The position numbers were made by a program, and so were the translations under genes. A stretch of 64,000 nt of DNA, taken from positions 90,541,319 through 90,605,318 of the forward strand of contig CP136066.1 of NCBI GenBank assembly GCA_032622095.1. The letters are read 5' to 3'. Within the stretch, counting starts at the first letter, position 1, and every line of letters begins with the position of its first letter. This stretch comes from Siphonodentalium dalli (lineage: Eukaryota > Mollusca > Scaphopoda > Gadilida > Siphonodentaliidae). A model generated the notes under the pieces. That model did not search any database. It was not told where the DNA came from and saw nothing but the letters and a program-made list of their open reading frames with translations. Below, one piece after another: positions 57,665-64,000 of this stretch.

Positions 57665-60600
57665 TAGTAGAGTCGCTTAATATGTACTTTCGTGGGAATT
57701 TTTTGAACAAATGTAGAGACTATGCTATTATGATAGTGTATCACTTACTTAGTCGGAAAAAGTTTGTTAGACTTCATGGATCCGCGACTGGAGATAATTA
57801 TGACGTCGTAAAGATGACGCCATTGTCAGTTCAGTTCAGATACAGGGTTGTCCCAAGAACTGACGAATTCTGCGCATATTTCTTAATTGTTATACATATT
57901 TTTAGTTAGGACAATTCATTAATAGTTGTTCTCAAAGTACAGTACCCAAATTCACGGGAAAATATTATTACAGTCAAAGATGGCTACCAAAATGGCACCA
58001 GAAAATCACCAATTTTGCGATTTTCAAGAATCTCATGCAAATGACCTTCCGTTCGGTACCGTTTGCGAATTCGGACAATTATGTGATTAATTATTGCTTC
58101 AGCAATGTATTGCTGCAATTCTATTGTACAAAACATGTTCGATCTGTCAAAAAAATCCTCTTTAGACAACCGAATTTATAGCATCTTGTCAAATATCAAT
58201 TCCAATATTGTAGCAATATATTTAAAGAAATGAGCGGACTCAGTGATGAGAAAGAAATATTCGTACCACAAACAGAATTATTATCACACTTCAACAGAAA
58301 TCTTCAGTTTCATCCAAGATGGGTACCAAAATGGCAGTCAAAATACAAAAGTCAGTGTACGTTATAACACCAAATTTCGCCCTGCCATTCCATCATGGGG
58401 AATTAGGTTAATCAGCCAATTTTAAGTACATGCGCATAGCCTAAATTTCTTATACAAATTGGCGATGTCATATATGGTATACGTGTCTTTTCTTCAAATG
58501 TCCTTATATTAAGTGAGGTGGGTGTTGGAGAGAAAATCCAACTCACTATGTGAAATTATAAAGTATCTTAGACCGCCATCTTAGCTTGGGGGACAAGTGT
58601 TACCATCCCAAACTCTAGCCTTCTGTGCTATACTCTATGACAGAGACTAATTGAGAAATATTGGTCGTTACCATATCAAATGGCAACTGATGCAGATAAG
58701 CATTGGTGTTAGTTCTTGTCATGACATATCAGTAGAAAATGCATAATTGTAGTGTATCATATAAGGTAGCAATACACAGTTGTTTATTGTGATAGCTATG
58801 AAGTGGGATTGTACTTCTCAGCTATACCATGAATCTTGGCAAGCAAGAAACAGAACCTTGTTTATCAACACAAATAATAGTAAAATTAAGTATTTGGCTG
58901 TCACTTGGCCTGCTTGTCTCACGGTTCTTTGCACTGTAACCTTTAATTCAATTTTCATGTCAACGTCATTTGAACCTTGTTTAGCTGAAGTTAGCAGGCT
59001 TCAATCGTATTGATGTCTACGGCGGATAAAAATAGAATAGACCCCATAGGTGGGTAATATATCCGTATATGGAGTAGCGTCCCGAATCAAGCTTAAAGTG
59101 ATAAATTGTGAATACCAGGTTCTGAAATGTGGATGAAGTTATTCAACAAATATAGCATATGTGGAGTTTTCTGTCTATATATAGGTTATTGACCTCCCAG
59201 TACATATTCATTCAGCTGAAATGAACATCATCATACAGCAGGCAAGATCCCCTGAAACTTGCAAAGTGGTATTGGCTTTCCTCTTGTTCAGTTAATTTGT
59301 GGTAGCCATACAAAATGATTCGCCCAATATATGAGCGGTGTCTTGGCACAATAGGCTGGTATGGACCATTGATAGTATACAGCAAATTAACATCCCATAT
59401 TGATTTCTATGATGTTGGCATGTGAATAGTTTAGCGAGACAATGCATTGCGTTTGTACATCAGTTCAATATGAAAGTGGTTCTTGACAATAGTTGTGATT
59501 TTGCAGGCGGTTGCACTTGATTTATACTAATTCCCTTGTTTTGGCGAACCGTTTCCCACAAGAATTCATTGGTAGTGATTGTCTTTTGGGCTCATATCAT
59601 CCGTTTGATTTATTATGTCCAATATACTCTGGAATCCAGGCTCTGGACACTCAATGAAATTATGGGGGAAAGCAGTCCACTAACGTCTTAAAACATAATG
59701 TGAAGTAATAGTCGGAGTTAATAACAGCTCGTGACGTGCCATGTTGACTCTGGTTAGAACGTTATCATGAACAAAAGGAAATGCGGAAATTGAGGAAGTG
59801 GAATTAGCACGCGTAACTACGGAGATGGCCATGGTTCACTATAATAATGGCATCTTTCAGATCATACTATATAGGCCGATCCATATATATCCTAATGCCT
59901 CAAAATGTTCTAATTCTATTCGACTAGGATTTATAACATCAGTCTGGTTATATTTCATACATTGTATATATCATGCTCCATTCATGCATCATGATAAATC
60001 TATACCAACCAAGTGGCATATATAGATTAACTTCAGCAGAACATGGTCATGGTGAGGCTACGAAGAGCTCCATACATTTCCACGTGATAAGTAATCCAGA
60101 TTGATCAGATAGACCTTGTTAATTTATACGATATTTATTCCATTTATAATACAGTAACAATAAGTATACGTTTAATCGTTGATCGGATTCGACATCGACT
60201 GTGCAGAAATATGGAAATGAAACCGGTACTTAGTATGAACTGGTGACAAGAAGGAGTTTAGGCATGAGGCAATCATCAACATTTATTCCTACGCATATAT
60301 GTTTGCTAGAATGGTAGAAGGGAGTGTCTGATCATTTTGTGTCGATTTTCCATTTTAATCACCCATACAAGTATTGATTTTACTAAGACTTTTATTGATA
60401 TTATGTCAGAGAACGTTCATGTAACTTCGACAGACTATCAAACTCGTTCATTTACCAAGCATATACCGGCGGTATGGTATCTGGAGAAGTCAGCCCCGCG
60501 CGAAGTCGGCTCCAGAGAAGTCGGCCCCATTAATTAGAAAGAATTAAATCGGCTTATTTTATTGAGATAGTGTTTATGTTGGCTAATTGTGAGGTCACCA

Positions 60601-62089
60601 ACTTAATTTGATTGATTTAATGAAGTGTTGGTAGGCTAATGTTTTCTTAGTTGTAATAACAATCTCCTTGTTTATATTTTCAATTTAGGCTTCAAAATAC
60701 AGTTATACAGTAATCTGATTGAGTCCGTCGCTATACCATTTAGTGTACGAGTAGATATAGTCAATCTGTATCGATATGCAAAAGCATATGGCGATCACAA
60801 GCACCATTTGAGCGTTGGTAGCTGACAGTGCCTGAAGTTGACAACTCTCACAATTCTCTCCACATACCATGTTGGTCTCTATTAAAATATTTATATAATA
60901 TCAGAATCGAGTTTGGCACAAATCCATATACTTAACGTGCTTGAACATATATTTTGGTTTTATATAGTGAATGGTATGTTCTCATCGAAAACCCATGTAT
61001 GATAATGATATTCATATGTGTAATTCTTACACGCTGGGATATATTGCGGAAATATATGTATTTTAATGTCAAATTTAGACATTTCCGCCCCATTGGCGGT
61101 CATCTCGATTACAATGAGGTATTAGTAACTCCGGATTATCTAAATCGGAGTACATTCATTAATACATCTAACACGGAGATAGCTTTCTCATATGATGCAC
61201 ATGTTAATTTACGTATAAAATATGTTTGGCGATTTTCACGATGCTTATTTGGACAATAATTGTCATATGAACTCGCATTTTTGAGTCATTGTGGTAAGAC
61301 AACTAATAGGAATGTGTTATAACATGGCGATTATTTATTTGGAAGAAATAAATTAGTCTAATGCACACCTTCTACATGACAGAAATGTAATTGAGTGAAA
61401 GAGGGTAAAATGTGCGTATTATCGTATTTTGGCCGCCATCTTGGAAGCCATCTTGGATTAATTTGACAGTTTCTGGACCCAATTAGGTGTAAATATCTTA
61501 TGTAATGATCTTACTCATTTCCATCACCGAAATAGTTCGAAAATAAAAATATATTTTGGCGAAAATTCATACCATTTCCTTTAAATCATCGCATTTGGAG
61601 AAGATAATCAAGGTTATGATTCAAGAAATCAACTATTGTGATGCCTAAGTGATTTGTCATCAAGATTGGAGAGAAGTATTTTCCTAATCGTCACCAGTTC
61701 GATACAATCGGAAATGATGTAGGCGACATGTATGGAAAACCATCAATTTTCCCACTTCCGGTTACCAATTTGGCGGCCATCTTTGATCGATATTACAATT
61801 ATTTATATATAATTATAACATGGCGTCACGTCATGCACTGTGCAAAAGGATTGTCATATATTTTACATCACAATTATATTTTAATCATGTAATCCAACAA
61901 TAGCGAACTTGAGAAAATGAGCATGGCGGCCATCTTTGTGACGTCATAAGACCACCCAGTCGCGACCCGAGGGTGTCTAACAAATTTTGTTCTGAAGTAG
62001 AGACCATATACTGGCTCATGAACATGGTCTCTATATGTGTTCATGAATTTCCCACGGGAGCCCAAAATCGGACATAAGCGACTCTACAA
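57665..62089. mobile_element. 4.4-kb DNA transposon without a recognisable transposase
   Basis: The ends are T(A/T)GTAGAGTCGCTTA and its inverse. Similarity between the ends continues for about 155 bp (GTGGGAA, TGAACA, TAGAGAC, TTTGTTAGAC, CGCGACTGG, TATGACGTC words in the same order). TGT flanks both sides (57662-57664 and 62090-62092), a probable 3-bp target duplication, and excising the element restores the LINE reading WC-RKWRLHVN. Internal frames are all short. Several GCCATCTTGGATT words and AT-rich unique sequence fill the interior. Superfamily not assigned. Confidence 0.85.
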
Positions 62090-62092
62090 TGT

Positions 62093-62540
62093 AGAAAATG
62101 GAGACTCCATGTGAACAATTCTACATTTCCGCAAACCTCAGCGCAAACGAAGTGATATTGTGTTTTCAATTGGAAATGGCGTGGTAGAATACACCGATAA
62201 CTACAAATACCTAGGAGTGGTTTTTAACGAAACGAACAAGATTAGTGCAGCCGCCGAGACCCTGTCGCATTCTGGAGGTCGCGCACTGGGAGCTGTAATA
62301 TCGAGAATTCATTCATTCAAAGACATAGGCATAGATACATATGAAAAACTATTTAATAATTGCGTCGTTCCTATTCTGGACTACTGTAGTGGTGTATGGG
62401 GTTTAAATCCTTCCATAGTATTGATATGGTACAAAACCGTGCGCTACGATATTTTCTCGGCGTGCACCGATTCACAGCTATACCATCACTCAACGGGGAG
62501 ATTGGATAGATATCTTCAACACACCGACGGTGGTTAAGCA
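62093..62540 (+). pseudogene. LINE reverse transcriptase C-terminal region
   Basis: After the transposon, RKWRLHVN resumes (62093), a shift follows, and HFRKPQRKRSDIVF, then VVEYTDNYKYLGVVFNE continue in the ORF starting at 62160, the usual RT-thumb segment of LINEs. A further shift occurs after DYCSGVWGLN, since the expected frame is lost near 62410. Confidence 0.8.
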
Positions 62541-62647
62541 TGGCAAGACTTTGGAATCGGCTGATAAGAATGGACAATGGTCGAATTGCGAAAACTGTGT
62601 TTTTATAGGAACTCAAGACATGTTCAAAAGACAGTTGGGTATCGGCT

Positions 62648-63169
62648 GTGAGATCTGTACTAATTTCCAGTGACCAATTTCACGTATTTGCTAACAGGTT
62701 GGTTTGTGACCTAAGTGAATGCGAAATTAACTTGAAAAAGTGTAACCAGACCAATTGGCAAGCTGATGTAAATAGACTTGATAAATTAAGACTGTATAAA
62801 GACCTCAAAACGGAATATCTCACAGAAACATACGTAAAACTGAACATTAGTAAACGAGAACGTTCAGTTGTTGCCCGATTTCGGTGCGGTATCCTGCCGC
62901 TACGTGTAGAGACCGGTCGATGGCGAAATGAAGACTTGGTCGACCGAATATGTGTGTTCTGCCAATCAATGTCTGTGGAAGACGAGCTCCATCTTTTTCT
63001 TCAGTGCAACGCATATGACAATTTACGGACGGATTTTTTTCGTAGTGCCAATTTCCACATCAATGGTGTGAATTCTCTGACTTATATGGCCAAACATTTA
63101 TTCGATAACTTTCCGTGCAGTTGGAGAAAGACAGACATTAATAACGACGCCGCGAAATTAATTAATTAA
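62648..63169 (+). pseudogene. LINE C-terminal CCHC-like domain
   Basis: The 173-codon frame includes VVARFRCGILPLRVETGRW and a Cys/His cluster RICVFCQSMSVEDELHLFLQC. It ends at TAA (63167). The same domain occurs at 43890-44402 minus. The 3' UTR follows. Confidence 0.8.
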
Positions 63170-63281
63170 TAATTATATTTATTTTGAAATAGAGTGACTT
63201 ATAGGCCCTATGGGCCGGGTGTAATTGTCGATTATTGTTGTGTGTGTATACGCATTTATATATGTAACACAATGTCACTAT

Positions 63282-63309
63282 AATAAACAAATATTCAATT
63301 CAATTCAAT
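63282..63309 (+). terminator. LINE poly(A) signal and (TTCAA)n tail
   Basis: AATAAA at 63282 is followed by three to four TTCAA repeats, the simple-repeat 3' end typical of some LINE clades rather than poly(A). A target duplication cannot be tested because the 5' end is truncated. Confidence 0.65.
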
Positions 63310-64000
63310 AATAGTACTGTAGCTCAGACCATTGTGAAATAACAATGTCAGAAAATCAAGAAAAACATTTAAAGTCGGTGAAAGCGGATTAACCGTCCTT
63401 CCACGACAGTAACACAACCACCTCCTTTGTAATGTAGACTGCATGGTTACTGTTACTACGCACCACAAGCCATTTCAATTTCGCTATCTCTTCAGTGCTA
63501 AAATGGCTTCCGATGAGAAAGGACTGTGTTGTTAAACGCCATGTAACACGATATATAGCTTCATTCTGAATATCACGATTTTCAAGATAACTTTGTGTGT
63601 ATATATGCATCTTGTAAAAGTGACTACCGTTAGATATAAACAAAAATAGAACCAGTTTTTAAACAAAAAACCAGGTGTGATTGTTAGGCCACTTCCGATA
63701 ACCAACAAAGATGGATGTTTAATTACGATGAATCAAACAGTGTAAATGAAGCCATTATGAAACTTCAATATCAAATAGCAAATTTAATATCGAAGCTATG
63801 CTAATGGTTCACACCTTGATGAAATGAACCAAACGGAGGTGTACATGTGGTAATTAATCTATAATCCCTCTTTTGTCGAAATAAATATAACGATATCAGT
63901 TTACCATACCACGAGCGCCCTAAATGAACCCTGATGACATCAGGCCGGATGCAAAGGATTATCAAATAATGGCCTTTTAAAATACCACATCCTATTTTGT
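63310..64000. other. No gene seen
   Basis: AT-rich flank with one unrecognised 84-codon minus-strand frame (63643-63389). Confidence 0.4.

Larger units (their letters stand above)
53605..63310 (+). mobile_element. Decayed LINE interrupted by two later insertions
   Basis: The element reads, left to right: ORF1-like RNA-binding region (53607-53915), endonuclease part 1 (54056-54235), [retrocopy 54236-55499], endonuclease part 2 (55511-56241), reverse transcriptase (56330-57664), [DNA transposon 57665-62089], RT C-terminal region (62093-62540), CCHC-like domain (62648-63169), AATAAA (63282) and a (TTCAA)n tail (63292-63309). The element is 5'-truncated against the DIRS fragment. Removing both insertions leaves about 4 kb of LINE. 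Frameshifts and stops make it inactive. The clade was not assigned. Confidence 0.88.

Overview
The window looks like nuclear DNA of a multicellular invertebrate, probably marine. It is AT-rich and gene-poor. Its one convincing gene is split by spliceosomal introns with GT...AG borders, and the rest is dominated by eukaryotic mobile DNA: Helitron-like elements, hAT-, Tc1/mariner- and piggyBac-type MITEs, LINEs and a DIRS-type recombinase. No operon, Shine-Dalgarno site, rRNA, tRNA or CRISPR array was seen. The phylum cannot be fixed from the sequence alone.

The one convincing host gene is a rhodopsin-family G-protein-coupled receptor on the minus strand. Its three coding exons are at 49986-49621 (TM1-TM3, DRY), 29189-28758 (TM4-TM6) and 26646-26419 (TM7, NSSIN-type motif). 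All junctions are phase 0 with good splice sites, giving about 341 residues. Intron 1 is about 20.4 kb and is filled with transposons. The family resembles FMRFamide/neuropeptide receptors.

Layout: 1-4511 is a tandem array of a roughly 1.1-kb unit, followed by a CG-rich foldback element (4513-5894). 8926-12510 is three Helitron-like elements joined tail to head. 12511-15300 is a dispersed repeat (copy A) carrying an hAT-like insertion with a perfect 8-bp target duplication. 15.3-25.9 kb holds MITEs and one GC-rich minisatellite but no convincing gene. 26.4-50.0 kb is the receptor gene, whose large intron contains copy B of the dispersed repeat (31417-33877), a 2.85-kb foldback element (33880-36732), more Helitron-like elements (39.8-43.6 kb), a LINE fragment and hairpin MITEs. 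50.4-52.8 kb is MITEs. 52821-53609 (minus) is a truncated DIRS-type tyrosine recombinase. 53.6-63.3 kb is one decayed LINE broken by two later insertions: a poly(A)-tailed retrocopy carrying a 317-codon unknown ORF, and a 4.4-kb DNA transposon without a transposase.

The mobile elements give a relative history: a LINE landed beside a DIRS remnant and was then hit by a retroposed transcript and a DNA transposon, and the hAT-like insertion is missing from the second copy of its host repeat. Apart from the receptor, the reading frames are transposon remnants or chance frames in repeats.
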